In this document: piece by piece, positions 18,234 to 26,635 of the stretch | How the letters are laid out: each line of letters starts with the position of its first letter | How positions within the stretch are numbered: position 1 is the stretch's first letter | Position numbers and translations under genes: made by a program | Notes under the pieces: model-generated | Told to the model about the DNA's origin: nothing | The model's database searches: none | The model's input: the letters and a program-made list of their open reading frames with translations, nothing else | Assembly (NCBI GenBank): GCA_023436395.1 | Contig: JAEZJJ010000017.1 | Span: 1 to 64,000 of the forward strand | From: Bacillota bacterium | Lineage (GTDB): Bacteria > Bacillota > Clostridia > Lachnospirales > Cellulosilyticaceae | Direction of reading: 5' to 3' | DNA: 64,000 bases

Positions 18234-19190
18234 TTAGAATCTAATTTCTGGATAATAACAAGATAACCCCAGTTTGCACCTTGTTACTCTATCTTCTGGG
18301 AAAACCATTTTTTCTAGATATTCTTCTTTGGACTGACAGTTGTTTGCTATTTCTATATTATCTTTAATAAGCTTAATGTCCCTACATATATATTGCCATT
18401 CATCAGAACGCCCTACGATCTTACAGGCTGTGACTCCTAATGCTATAAAATCATAAATAGCACATAATCCGCATGCTTCATTATGAAAGGAATTATTATA
18501 AATCATATCATTAAGTTCTGCTGTATGTTGAGTATGGAAATCTTTATCTTTTATGATAAGTGTTTTAGGCGAACGTTTCACACTACTACAAATCGAACAA
18601 TGCTCTCTTCTATGAAATCCTAAGCAATTTGAGTCGGAAAAAGTACATCCATTACGCATCATAAAAATCTCATACTCAACTTCTGGCACAGCCTTTTTAA
18701 TCTCCTGTATCTCTGAAATAGCAAGGTCTCTAGGAAGTATAATGCGTTTAGCTCCTTGCTCATCATAAAATCTTGCAATATCTTCATTATATACACCACT
18801 AATGGTACTAATAACAGCAGGTATCCCTATCTCCTTAGCCAATATGACTTGTTCTATACAAGAAATAATAACACCATCCACTGCTTCCTCTTTTAACCGT
18901 TTAAAATAATCTTTTATAAATACTAACTGTTTATCAGAATATAAACTGGCGTTAAAAGTAATATAGGCTTCCTTGCCTTTATGCTTGATCTCACGAATAA
19001 TCTCTATGATAGACTCTAGATTATAAGGATTAGACATTTCCTTAAAACCAGACATCCGATTAATATCTGCATATTCACCAAAGGCCCTACTCCACTGCTC
19101 ATCATAAAAGCCCATGTAAAATTCCTCAGCTCCAGCCTCAATATAGTCATCTATATGTTCTAGGTTATTAAGTGGTACTAATACCTTCAT
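18234..19190 (-). CDS. peptidase U32-family protein (UbiU/TrhP-like)
   Basis: 318 residues. The N-terminus VLVPLNNLEHIDDYIEAGAEEFYMGF and the TIM-barrel-like strand pattern match U32 proteins. Several cysteines (MMRNGCTFSDSNCLGF, EHCSICSS, EACGLC, TRCKLGLSCYYP) could ligate a 4Fe-4S cluster, as in UbiU/UbiV and TrhP. Family members carry out oxygen-independent hydroxylations or modify tRNA, rather than acting as true proteases. It overlaps the upstream partner gene by 4 bp (ATGA), so the two proteins are probably made together and may form a heterodimer as UbiU and UbiV do. Confidence 0.75.
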   Translation of the reverse strand: MKVLVPLNNLEHIDDYIEAGAEEFYMGFYDEQWSRAFGEYADINRMSGFKEMSNPYNLESIIEIIREIKHKGKEAYITFNASLYSDKQLVFIKDYFKRLKEEAVDGVIISCIEQVILAKEIGIPAVISTISGVYNEDIARFYDEQGAKRIILPRDLAISEIQEIKKAVPEVEYEIFMMRNGCTFSDSNCLGFHRREHCSICSSVKRSPKTLIIKDKDFHTQHTAELNDMIYNNSFHNEACGLCAIYDFIALGVTACKIVGRSDEWQYICRDIKLIKDNIEIANNCQSKEEYLEKMVFPEDRVTRCKLGLSCYYPEIRF

Positions 19191-20026
19191 TTTTCCACCT
19201 CCATATCAATAGGAAAGTAAATCATCCTCAAATTCTCAATTTCATAAAGGGTACATTCTCTATTCTCAAAGTAAATTGTCCTTCCTATCCTAACCCACTG
19301 CCTACCATCCTTAAAATCATAGTGAATCCTATAGGAGCTACATTCATGCTTGCAAGAGCTATTGGGTCTAAACTTTTTAGAAATCTCTTTCTCTAGGGAT
19401 GCATATTCACAAATATGCCCTGTAGTCATATAGCAATAAGGTGTATGGACACCTACTATTAGCTCTTTAGGTACTTCCTTAAAATTAATCCCAATATGGG
19501 TAGGATCAAACTCTATGCCTTTTACTTGAAATGTTTTTATGATTTCTAGCATATATCTATTTATGATTTTAGGTTCCAGCACCTGATTAAAATATGCTTC
19601 ATACCTGGGATCTCTATAATCCTTAGCAAATAGTCTTCCTAAATAAAGAGAACTATCAAACTTACCTTGTATATAAACAAGCATCCCATAGTCATTGACT
19701 ACTACTTCATCCACCAATCCCTTTAACCACTCTAGCATCATGGCTATTTTCTCTTTTCCACTTACTAAATCTTTCTGCGAAAAAGTAGGTATAACAAGGG
19801 TAATGGGTATATCATCTTTTTTGCAGAAAACACTTAATGCCTCTATTCTTTCCCTAGACTGATGAAGGAAATATTGACCACAAAAATACGATCCTACATA
19901 AATACGTTCACATCTGTCAAACCCAGCTAATTCACTTACTTTACTCACTATAGCTTCAAAATCTGGCATTTGCTCATATAGATAATCTATGATTTCACAT
20001 AGATTTAGACAGTTTAACTGACTCAT
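19187..20026 (-). CDS. U32-like partner protein (UbiV-like)
   Basis: 279 residues. The middle section ITLVIPTFSQKDL, VDEVVVNDYGMLVYIQG and LYLGRLFAKDYRDPRY resembles the UbiV/YhbV branch of the U32 family. Cysteines near the C-terminal part (HTPYCYMTTGHICEY, SCKHEC) could bind an iron-sulfur cluster. It is the first gene of a two-gene operon with the U32 protein at 18234. The start follows AGGAG. The substrate is unknown; ubiquinone is not expected in this kind of organism. Confidence 0.65.
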   Translation of the reverse strand: MSQLNCLNLCEIIDYLYEQMPDFEAIVSKVSELAGFDRCERIYVGSYFCGQYFLHQSRERIEALSVFCKKDDIPITLVIPTFSQKDLVSGKEKIAMMLEWLKGLVDEVVVNDYGMLVYIQGKFDSSLYLGRLFAKDYRDPRYEAYFNQVLEPKIINRYMLEIIKTFQVKGIEFDPTHIGINFKEVPKELIVGVHTPYCYMTTGHICEYASLEKEISKKFRPNSSCKHECSSYRIHYDFKDGRQWVRIGRTIYFENRECTLYEIENLRMIYFPIDMEVEK

Positions 20027-20126
20027 CTTTTTACTCCTAATCTACTCATAATTCTAACTGAATACTCTTCTTTATATTTTCCTACCCTATCAGGAACTAT
20101 TCATTATTACTTGTAAATTAAGTAAT

Positions 20127-20157
20127 AAAAATAGCACCTCTTAGAGATGCTATTTTT
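20127..20157 (-). terminator. terminator of the TetR operon
   Basis: AAAAATAGCA and TGCTATTTTT (20127-20136, 20148-20157) flank a short inner CTC/GAG stem. It lies past the stop of the gene ending at 20212. Confidence 0.7.
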
Positions 20158-20211
20158 AGGTAATCAACCTTTTATTCAAATATTAGTAAGCTTTTGAGCC
20201 TCTCATTCCTC

Positions 20212-20862
20212 TTAGTTCTTCTCAATACGCCTATATAAATCTTTTGTTTTTAATCCATTTTTTTTAGCCGTACCTCTGAAAAATACTTTTTCCACCATCT
20301 TATTGTAAATAAAAGCTGGTAATTTAGGTTTTACCATCCTTGTTTCACCCTTTTCTCCCTCTATAATATGATGTGCTAGCTCCTTAAAAGCACTTGCCAC
20401 CTCTTTCATAGGTCCTCTCTTAGCTGGCATAGAAAGCATTCCTGCTACCATGCCTCCACCTCCAATACCTAGTCCTTGCCCCATAGTAACTCCTGCCCGA
20501 TTACACCAATGTCCTATATTTTCTAAGGCTAAACAATTCTGTTTCTCATCAAAAAAGCCATTGTTCACCAGTGTATATACTTTTACTTCTTCTCTATTTT
20601 CCCTATTTGCTTTTATATAGATTTCTAATTCCCTTAGAATACGTAATAAATGAGAAGGTATAGAATCAATGTATAAAGGAAAACAAAATACGATTGCCTC
20701 ACAAGTCATAAGCTCTTTAAAATCTTTAGATGCCACTTCTGGTTTATGCCATGTTAACTTAAGACATTCTGCTCCCTCTAGCTGCTTTTCTAGTGCTTCT
20801 ATAAGATGTCTTGAAGTGGACTCCTTGCCTCTTGGGCTCCCATTAATTAATGCTACTTTCAT
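20212..20862 (-). CDS. flavodoxin-like NAD(P)H-dependent oxidoreductase
   Basis: 216 residues with the FMN phosphate loop INGSPRGKESTSRHLIEAL at the N-terminus and the family's central FPLYIDSIPSHLLRILRELE. The C-terminal part has a glycine-rich loop (GQGLGIGGGGMVAGM). Such enzymes reduce quinones, azo dyes or iron using flavin. Its start, behind AGGAGG, lies inside the end of the preceding gene (20 bp overlap). It is the third gene of the TetR operon. Confidence 0.8.
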   Translation of the reverse strand: MKVALINGSPRGKESTSRHLIEALEKQLEGAECLKLTWHKPEVASKDFKELMTCEAIVFCFPLYIDSIPSHLLRILRELEIYIKANRENREEVKVYTLVNNGFFDEKQNCLALENIGHWCNRAGVTMGQGLGIGGGGMVAGMLSMPAKRGPMKEVASAFKELAHHIIEGEKGETRMVKPKLPAFIYNKMVEKVFFRGTAKKNGLKTKDLYRRIEKN

Positions 20863-21376
20863 GGATTATTTCCTCCTTGTCATTAAAAAATATCACTTCT
20901 TCCACAATGCCATTGAAGTTTACGGTGTTAGCGGCTACCATCTTTCTAGCAGTTTCTTTTTCTGCTTCACTTACCTCACCATAAAAGTAGACCCTCACTT
21001 TCATATGGTTATCGTATCTCGCTCTATGATGTATCTCTCCACTTCGCTTAGTAAAATAGGGATGTACATAGGGAAGACATCTATCTAGTACATTCCTTAC
21101 AAAAGGGCTATAGGTACCATAGAGACATTCGCTGATAATAATAAATTCTTCCGTCCTTCCTCCTAATTCACCCATGTTATTATAATGATCATTGAGTACA
21201 CACTGACCAGGTGTTTTTAGCCAACATCCAAAGCAACCTGTGCATTGTTTAATACTCCCGTCATCTGAAACAATATGTAGCTCCTGACCTCCTTTTTGAA
21301 ACTTCTCTCTTATAGCTTTCTCAAAATTACAATCTCCATCATGAATAATCAATCGCATCTCATTCTCTCTTTCCAT
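20843..21376 (-). CDS. flavodoxin-family protein with cysteine motif
   Basis: 177 residues. The stretch CTGCFGCWLKTPGQCVLNDHYNNM is typical of clostridial iron-sulfur flavoprotein-like NAD(P)H oxidoreductases, and ISECLYGTYSPFVRNVLDRCL forms the FMN-binding face. The N-terminal phosphate loop is shortened (IIHDGDCNFEKAI), unlike the neighbour gene's, so FMN binding is less certain. The start could be 21376 or the internal ATG six codons later; neither has a strong ribosome binding site. It lies 32 bp after tetR and overlaps the next gene, which suggests the two form one enzyme system. Confidence 0.7.
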   Translation of the reverse strand: MERENEMRLIIHDGDCNFEKAIREKFQKGGQELHIVSDDGSIKQCTGCFGCWLKTPGQCVLNDHYNNMGELGGRTEEFIIISECLYGTYSPFVRNVLDRCLPYVHPYFTKRSGEIHHRARYDNHMKVRVYFYGEVSEAEKETARKMVAANTVNFNGIVEEVIFFNDKEEIIHESSIN

Positions 21377-21408
21377 TATTTGGATATCCTATTTTCCTAT
21401 GTTCATTT

Positions 21409-21999
21409 CTAACAAAGTCTATCACTTTCTGTTAAAATGCTTTCCACCATTTCCATCCAATCTCCCTCATAACAAAATCCTTTCATAGCTGTTAAACCTG
21501 CCAAACCATTCACCATCGCCCATAATGCAATAATTTTCTTAGGTATAAGTCTCTCTGGCACACCTGACTCTATTAAAATAGCAGATGCATGCTCCTTAAA
21601 AATTTGAAAAGGTAAATAACTACTTTCAAAAATTTGATTTGCTGAAATTCTCACCTCAATATCTCTTTGATTCGTTAAAAATACAAAGCGATCTGGATGT
21701 TCTACAAAATACTGAACATAAGCTTTTCCAAATTCATAAATAAGCCACCTGGAATCTTTGGTTTCTTCCACAGCACTTTGCATCGCCTCAGTAAACTCTT
21801 TTGTGACCTGTTCTTTTATAGCTGCTATAAAAGCCTCTTTATCTTCAAAATGACTTTTGGGAGCTGCATGACTAACCCCACACATACTTGCTGCTTTTCG
21901 CAAAGATAAATTTTCTACTCCTACCTCATTAATAATCTTGAGCCCGGCTTCTATAAGTTCATTTCTTAGGTTTCCATGATGATAAGTCTTTGTCTTCAC
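21409..21999 (-). CDS. TetR/AcrR-family transcriptional regulator
   Basis: 196 residues. The helix-turn-helix is in the first 50 residues: LIEAGLKIINEVGVENLSLR, then KAASMCGVSHAAPKSHF. It starts with GTG behind AAGGAGAA. It heads an operon with two flavodoxin-like oxidoreductases. Two copies of TTGACACTGTC in its promoter region make autorepression likely. The ligand is probably a redox-active or toxic compound handled by the downstream enzymes. Confidence 0.88.
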   Translation of the reverse strand: MKTKTYHHGNLRNELIEAGLKIINEVGVENLSLRKAASMCGVSHAAPKSHFEDKEAFIAAIKEQVTKEFTEAMQSAVEETKDSRWLIYEFGKAYVQYFVEHPDRFVFLTNQRDIEVRISANQIFESSYLPFQIFKEHASAILIESGVPERLIPKKIIALWAMVNGLAGLTAMKGFCYEGDWMEMVESILTESDRLC

Positions 22000-22039
22000 T
22001 TTAATTCTCCTTTTTCATCGTATCTTTCTTTTTTCAATC

Positions 22040-22082
22040 TTGACACTGTCTATATTTTAGTCCTTAATCTTGACACTGTCAA
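22040..22082 (-). promoter_or_regulatory. TetR operon promoter with two operators
   Basis: On the minus strand TTGACA (22077-22082), 17 bp, TAAAAT (22054-22059) form the promoter. TTGACACTGTCAA (22070-22082) is a perfect palindrome over the -35 box, and TTGACACTGTC is repeated at 22040-22050 just after the -10 box. The 15-bp repeat unit AATCTTGACACTGTC occurs at 22036 and 22066. Confidence 0.7.
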
Positions 22083-22130
22083 TAAATATTCAAAATATTT
22101 ATAATAATAAACACACTTTTCTAGACAATA

Positions 22131-22168
22131 AAAAAGTACAGTTTCATTTCAAATACAACTGTACTTTT
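22131..22168 (-). terminator. hairpin terminator of the 71-aa membrane protein gene
   Basis: AAAAGTACAGTT pairs with AACTGTACTTTT around a 13-nt loop, a few bases past the stop at 22182. Confidence 0.65.
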
Positions 22169-22181
22169 CTTATTTATATAA

Positions 22182-22397
22182 TTATTTAGGAATCATTTTA
22201 CTCAGTATAGTTTTTTTATGATTCTTTAAATTATCAAGCTTATCATTTTCTTTCAAAGCTCCAATTAGCATTAATGCAATTCCAAGGCCAGCTAATATTC
22301 CTTTTATAAATTCAGGAATAAATGAGTAATGATTTGCTATCAAAAAAATAGCATTAAACAATAACCCAAACTTTATGCAATTATTACACCTTCTCAT
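22182..22397 (-). CDS. small two-helix membrane protein
   Basis: 71 residues from the ATG at 22397, with GGGAG about 9 bp upstream (an ATG at 22406 directly abuts that site). It starts MRRCNNCIKFG, then has hydrophobic segments at about 10-26 and 32-48, and ends in a lysine-rich tail. Family unknown. It follows the DUF2812 gene by 46 bp and may be the last gene of the PadR operon. Confidence 0.55.
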   Translation of the reverse strand: MRRCNNCIKFGLLFNAIFLIANHYSFIPEFIKGILAGLGIALMLIGALKENDKLDNLKNHKKTILSKMIPK

Positions 22398-22443
22398 ATT
22401 CTTCATCTCCCAAAATAATTTTTAAAAATCTATTACCCTATTC

Positions 22444-23391
22444 TTACTTTTTAGTAATTTCTACTTTCAACTTTGCATTAACATTATTACTCATTTGATC
22501 CTCTAGATAATAGGCATAATATAATCGATATTTCCCTTTTTGTAAATCTAACTTCCAATTGCTCACACTACATCTATCTGCTACATTTTGATATATTTCT
22601 TCACCCTTCTCATTTTGCATGGAAACCATCATTGTCCCATTATCTAAATTAAAATCCAAGTCCATATAATAACTTCCATCTTTCCTAATTTTAATCTCAC
22701 CGCTACTCTTTGGTAGACTTTCTTGTGTCATCCCAATAAAATTGAAGTCCTCATGAAATACTGTAGAAGAGGGAATGAGGCTATAGATTAGAGCTATTAT
22801 TAAAATGATATATGCTATAGGAAATGCCCATTGTACCTTTATAGTAAATGGACTTTCTTTCCCTTTTCTCTTCTGTTCTACTACCCTTGCTCCCAATCCC
22901 AGGGTTAGACTTATCATTCCCAATACCAATCCTTCAATAACAACAAGTGTATGATGCATCATTATACCAATAATTCCATACGTTATTGCCATCATTCCTG
23001 TTAAGATTGTCATTATAATGAGAAATTTTTTCCACCTATCTTGCATCTCGTATAGTGATTCTCTATCTGTATAAATAACCTTTTCATCCTCTGGCATATC
23101 TTCTCTATAAACTTTTCTAAAATAGTGCCAACCTTTGTAGGTAGAATTAATGTACTCCCAGCCTTGTTCTTCAAATATCTCCTTATATCTTTCTTTATCC
23201 TTAACCTTTGAATTGTAATCGAGTTGATAGATATATCTTACACTATCATCTCTATGAAAAACTGAGCGAAAGCATCCACCTTCAATAAGCTGTAATCCAT
23301 TTTTAGAGGCTTCATTTAAGTCTTGTTCTTCCTTTTCATATTCCCATGCTCCATACCACTTATGGCTTACTACTCTATTCTTATCTTTCAT
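22444..23391 (-). CDS. DUF2812 membrane protein
   Basis: About 315 residues from the ATG at 23391, one base after the padR stop, with GGGGGGAA upstream. The N-terminal ~120 residues match DUF2812 (HKWYGAWEYEKEEQDLNEASKNGL, EEQGWEYINSTYKGWHYFRK). Helices at about 125-145, 150-170 and 190-210 follow, then an extracytoplasmic beta-rich domain (GEIKIRKDGSYYMDLDFNLDNG). DUF2812 proteins are regularly co-transcribed with PadR regulators. The job is probably membrane stress sensing or defence, but this is not established. Confidence 0.8.
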   Translation of the reverse strand: MKDKNRVVSHKWYGAWEYEKEEQDLNEASKNGLQLIEGGCFRSVFHRDDSVRYIYQLDYNSKVKDKERYKEIFEEQGWEYINSTYKGWHYFRKVYREDMPEDEKVIYTDRESLYEMQDRWKKFLIIMTILTGMMAITYGIIGIMMHHTLVVIEGLVLGMISLTLGLGARVVEQKRKGKESPFTIKVQWAFPIAYIILIIALIYSLIPSSTVFHEDFNFIGMTQESLPKSSGEIKIRKDGSYYMDLDFNLDNGTMMVSMQNEKGEEIYQNVADRCSVSNWKLDLQKGKYRLYYAYYLEDQMSNNVNAKLKVEITKK

Positions 23392-23392
23392 C

Positions 23393-23722
23393 TTATTTTC
23401 CCCCCAATACAATTTCAGATGCCTTAACTACTCGTTTCAACCTTATAATCTCTTGCTCTAGAATATCTTTTCCCTCTGCTGTGAGTTCATAGAGCCTCTT
23501 TCTTTTATCTTCGGACTTTTCACTCTCTGTTTCTCTTATCCATCCTTTTTTCATCATGTTACTGGTAGCCCCATACATAGTTCCTGACCCAATTTTTACA
23601 GTTCCTTCTGATAAAATAACAGTATCTTGCATAATCCCATACCCATGATTCGGCTTATTATATAAGCAAAGTAATATATAATAGTAGCTCTCTGTCAAAG
23701 GTTCACTCTTAGCTTTTAGCAT
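23393..23722 (-). CDS. PadR-family transcriptional regulator
   Basis: 109 residues, the short PadR subfamily. The winged helix is seen in ESYYYILLCLYNKPNHGYGI and GSGTMYGATSNMMKKGWI, followed by KRKRLYELTAEGKDILEQE. It heads the operon with the DUF2812 gene, whose start is 1 bp after its stop. Two palindromic copies of TATCGTNNNACGATA lie 75-115 bp upstream and are the likely operators. PadR proteins normally repress their own operon until a toxic ligand binds. Confidence 0.88.
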   Translation of the reverse strand: MLKAKSEPLTESYYYILLCLYNKPNHGYGIMQDTVILSEGTVKIGSGTMYGATSNMMKKGWIRETESEKSEDKRKRLYELTAEGKDILEQEIIRLKRVVKASEIVLGGK

Positions 23723-23794
23723 ATGATCAATTCCCTTCTACATTCTTTTCTTTCTGCAATAATTATGTCGTCTAACAATATGCCGTAAAACAAT

Positions 23795-23839
23795 ATATCG
23801 TGCTACGATACATTATTTATTTGTATCGTAGCACGATAT
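23795..23839. promoter_or_regulatory. paired PadR operators within a long palindrome
   Basis: TATCGTGCTACGATA (23796-23810) and TATCGTAGCACGATA (23824-23838) are each near-palindromic, and together they make an 18-bp perfect inverted repeat with a 9-bp gap. The site lies upstream of padR and is probably bound by PadR. Confidence 0.65.
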
Positions 23840-23914
23840 AGATTAAGAGTCAATATAATATTTTCATTGAAATGAGTCATTCACTATTTGTTAGTATTCT
23901 ACTTCCCCTTTAAT

Positions 23915-25969
23915 TTATTTTAACGTTTCTAAGTCTTGCCACTTTGCTTCTTCTTCACTAGCATAGTTAGCACTCATTCCTTCTCTATGAGCCGTTCCCA
24001 TTTTGTGCCTTGCCTTACGATTTGCTACACTATCAAAAACAATGGAAAAGTCATAGTCTTCTGGATATAGTGCACTTGCTGCAACTAAAAGCTTTAACCT
24101 CTTGGCAACAATCCACTTTTTAGCCCCCTTGATTTGCACACCAATCTTTCCCTCAGCATTAACTGGATGAAATACAAGCCCTTTTTCCTTATTAGGAAAT
24201 ACTAACACACTATCCCCTACATTAAAGCTCTTTCCCCTTTCTGATATCTTTTCTTTTTGTTCTGATTTACCTTTAAGTTGAGGCGTTCTTACTTTTCCCA
24301 GTTCCTTATCTAGTGCTTTTACTAAGTCAATAGTATCTTCTTTAGTTTGAGTTGTCTTATTCCCCTTGACTATCTCTTGATTTAGAATCTTATCTTGTCT
24401 TTTCTTCTCTTTTCTCATAGTTGCATTTTGGTTACTCTCTACGGTGTCCTTATAAGTGTAACTACTTGCTAACTGAATAAGTGACTTTGGAAAGCCTAAC
24501 TTTTCAGCGATATAAAAAGCACAGCTTTCTCCTGCTTCTCCTATTTCTAATCTATAAAGTGGCCTTAGGCTTTCTTTATCAAAACACATTCTCGCATTTT
24601 GATATCCCTCTGCTTCTGCTGCATAGTCTTTAACCTCTGGATAGTGAGTAGTAGCTACCAGTAAACACTCTTTTTGACGAAGTGCCTCTAATATAGCAAT
24701 AGCAATTCCCATTCCTTCTGCTGGATCTGTTCCTGAACCTAGCTCATCTAATAATACAAGACTATCCTCATTAGCTTCTTTTAAGATTTCAATGATATTC
24801 ACAATATGAGATGAGAAGGTAGAGAGGCTTTCTTCTATACTTTGACCATCTCCAATATCACATAAAATCTGATTGAACATTCTAAAGGTGCTACCTTCTT
24901 GGACAGGTACATGAAGACCACTTTGTGCCATCATAGATAGAAGTCCAACTGTCTTAAGGGCAACTGTTTTTCCTCCTGTATTAGGCCCTGTTACAATTAT
25001 TCCCCTAGTCCCTTCTTTCATATAAAAATCTAATGGGACACAACTTTCTTGATTAAGTAATGGGTGTTTCCCTTCTTTAATATTTAATTGCCCCCTTGCA
25101 CTTACTTTTACAGCCCTTGCCTTAAGCTTGACTGAGAGTTTAGCTTTAGCAAAAGCAATATCTAAGACCTCCATCATATCCATATTTATACGCATATCAG
25201 CCATATGGTTTTCTACCTCATTGGTAAGGCTATACAGTACCTTCCTTACTTCATTATCCTCTTCAATTTCAAGAAGTTTTAACTCTTCTTGAAGTTTTCC
25301 CACAGCTGTTGGTTCTACAAATACAGTTCCACCTGTTCGAGAAGTATCAAGAACCGTCCCTTCTACTTGGCTTTTATACTCTCTTTTTACAGCTAAGGTA
25401 TAGCGTCCACCTCTTTCTGTAATATAGAAATCTGCCAAATACTCTTTTTTGGTTCTCATAATTTTTTCTAAGCGCATTTTGATTTGTTCTCTTTTCACTT
25501 CCATATCACGTCTAATCCCTTTAAGGGCGCTAGAAGCTTCACTATCTACTTGATTATTACGAATGCTTAGTTCAATAAGTTCTTTAAGCACTTCTAAATC
25601 ACAAAAGCCCCTTCCATAAGTAGCTAAATGACAATCAAGAAACTCAGCTCTTGCTAAGTAACGTTTCATATTTTTACAGCCTTTAATAAAGGAGGCTACT
25701 AACATTAACTCCTCTGGCATAAGAAGCGTCCCTATACTAACACGCTCTAGCATATTCTCCATAAATTGCATAGAACTAATGGGTGGTGTCCCTAGACTAT
25801 CTAAAATTCTTCTAGCTTCTGTAGTTTCATTCATTTTCATCTCACAGATTTTCTCATCTAGAAACATTTCTAGCTTCAGTAGCTTTTGCTTTGCTTTATC
25901 TGATATAGCTAGCTCACCAAGTTCCTTAATAATCTTATTAAATTCTAATATCTCTATTGTTTGTTTCAT
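23915..25969 (-). CDS. MutS2-like ATPase lacking the Smr domain
   Basis: 684 residues from the ATG at 25969, preceded by AGAGGAG. The core and clamp domains are followed by the MutS-type ATPase with Walker A GPNTGGKTVALKT, Walker B LVLLDELGSGTDPAEGMG and ATTHYPEVK. Normal MutS2 is about 780 residues and ends in an Smr endonuclease domain. Here the C-terminus is instead a short basic region and a tail (YPEDYDFSIVFDSVANRKARHKM is its core) with no Smr DxH or GT/RG motifs. MutS2 proteins suppress recombination or rescue collided ribosomes, and the Smr domain does the cutting. This protein may act as ATPase only. Monocistronic. Confidence 0.85.
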   Translation of the reverse strand: MKQTIEILEFNKIIKELGELAISDKAKQKLLKLEMFLDEKICEMKMNETTEARRILDSLGTPPISSMQFMENMLERVSIGTLLMPEELMLVASFIKGCKNMKRYLARAEFLDCHLATYGRGFCDLEVLKELIELSIRNNQVDSEASSALKGIRRDMEVKREQIKMRLEKIMRTKKEYLADFYITERGGRYTLAVKREYKSQVEGTVLDTSRTGGTVFVEPTAVGKLQEELKLLEIEEDNEVRKVLYSLTNEVENHMADMRINMDMMEVLDIAFAKAKLSVKLKARAVKVSARGQLNIKEGKHPLLNQESCVPLDFYMKEGTRGIIVTGPNTGGKTVALKTVGLLSMMAQSGLHVPVQEGSTFRMFNQILCDIGDGQSIEESLSTFSSHIVNIIEILKEANEDSLVLLDELGSGTDPAEGMGIAIAILEALRQKECLLVATTHYPEVKDYAAEAEGYQNARMCFDKESLRPLYRLEIGEAGESCAFYIAEKLGFPKSLIQLASSYTYKDTVESNQNATMRKEKKRQDKILNQEIVKGNKTTQTKEDTIDLVKALDKELGKVRTPQLKGKSEQKEKISERGKSFNVGDSVLVFPNKEKGLVFHPVNAEGKIGVQIKGAKKWIVAKRLKLLVAASALYPEDYDFSIVFDSVANRKARHKMGTAHREGMSANYASEEEAKWQDLETLK

Positions 25970-26635
25970 CGTTATTCTCCTCTTTTTAAACAAATAAATA
26001 ATATTTTAAAAGCTTGCTCTTCTAGGTTTTAGTAGGAGATTAAATAACTGAACAAAAATAGCCCCTAATACTTCTATCTTTTATGAAAGACAAATGCTTA
26101 GTGGCTTAATAACCTGAAATTATAAATAATGTGAAAATCTTAAATCCCCTCCTGTACTATCAAAAAGTGCATTAACTAGCATCTTCCCGAATAGCAGTAA
26201 GTAAGGTAAAACCAATATAGATTCTCATTTCACATTATATTTATATCTACTAATATAACATTAAAAAGGGCATAGATAGACTATGCCCTTAAAGTTACAC
26301 TAGATTCCCGTAAAAGGTTATGCTTTATTAAGCGTTCAAAAAAGGCAGAAGTATTGTCACTTAACTTAGTAGACATACTTAAACAGACCATACCGTGGTA
26401 TGATCAAAAAAGCTACTGAGCTAATGACTCACTATTAGATTAGTACTTGATCTCCTTTTTCTAACACACTTAACAAATAAACATCACCTTTCTTTTATAA
26501 ATTTGCTTTTATCATAATCCTTTTTAATTTTTAAGTCAATGACTAAAAATGATTAAAGCTATCATAAAGTCTATAGAATAAAAATCTACTGATTACTTTC
26601 TATTTCATTTACCTTTATGATAGCTTATTTCATAA
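25970..26635. other. gene-free stretch with one hairpin
   Basis: A hairpin at 26268-26288 (GGGCATAG, 5 bp, CTATGCCC) has A/T flanks and could be a terminator on either strand. No ORF with a ribosome binding site is seen. The last 100 bp are AT-rich and lead to the end of the PA14 gene. Confidence 0.4.

Noticed and set aside
22036..22080. CRISPR-like direct repeat
   Set aside because: Only two copies, 15 bp each and 30 bp apart, overlapping a promoter. Better explained as TetR operators.
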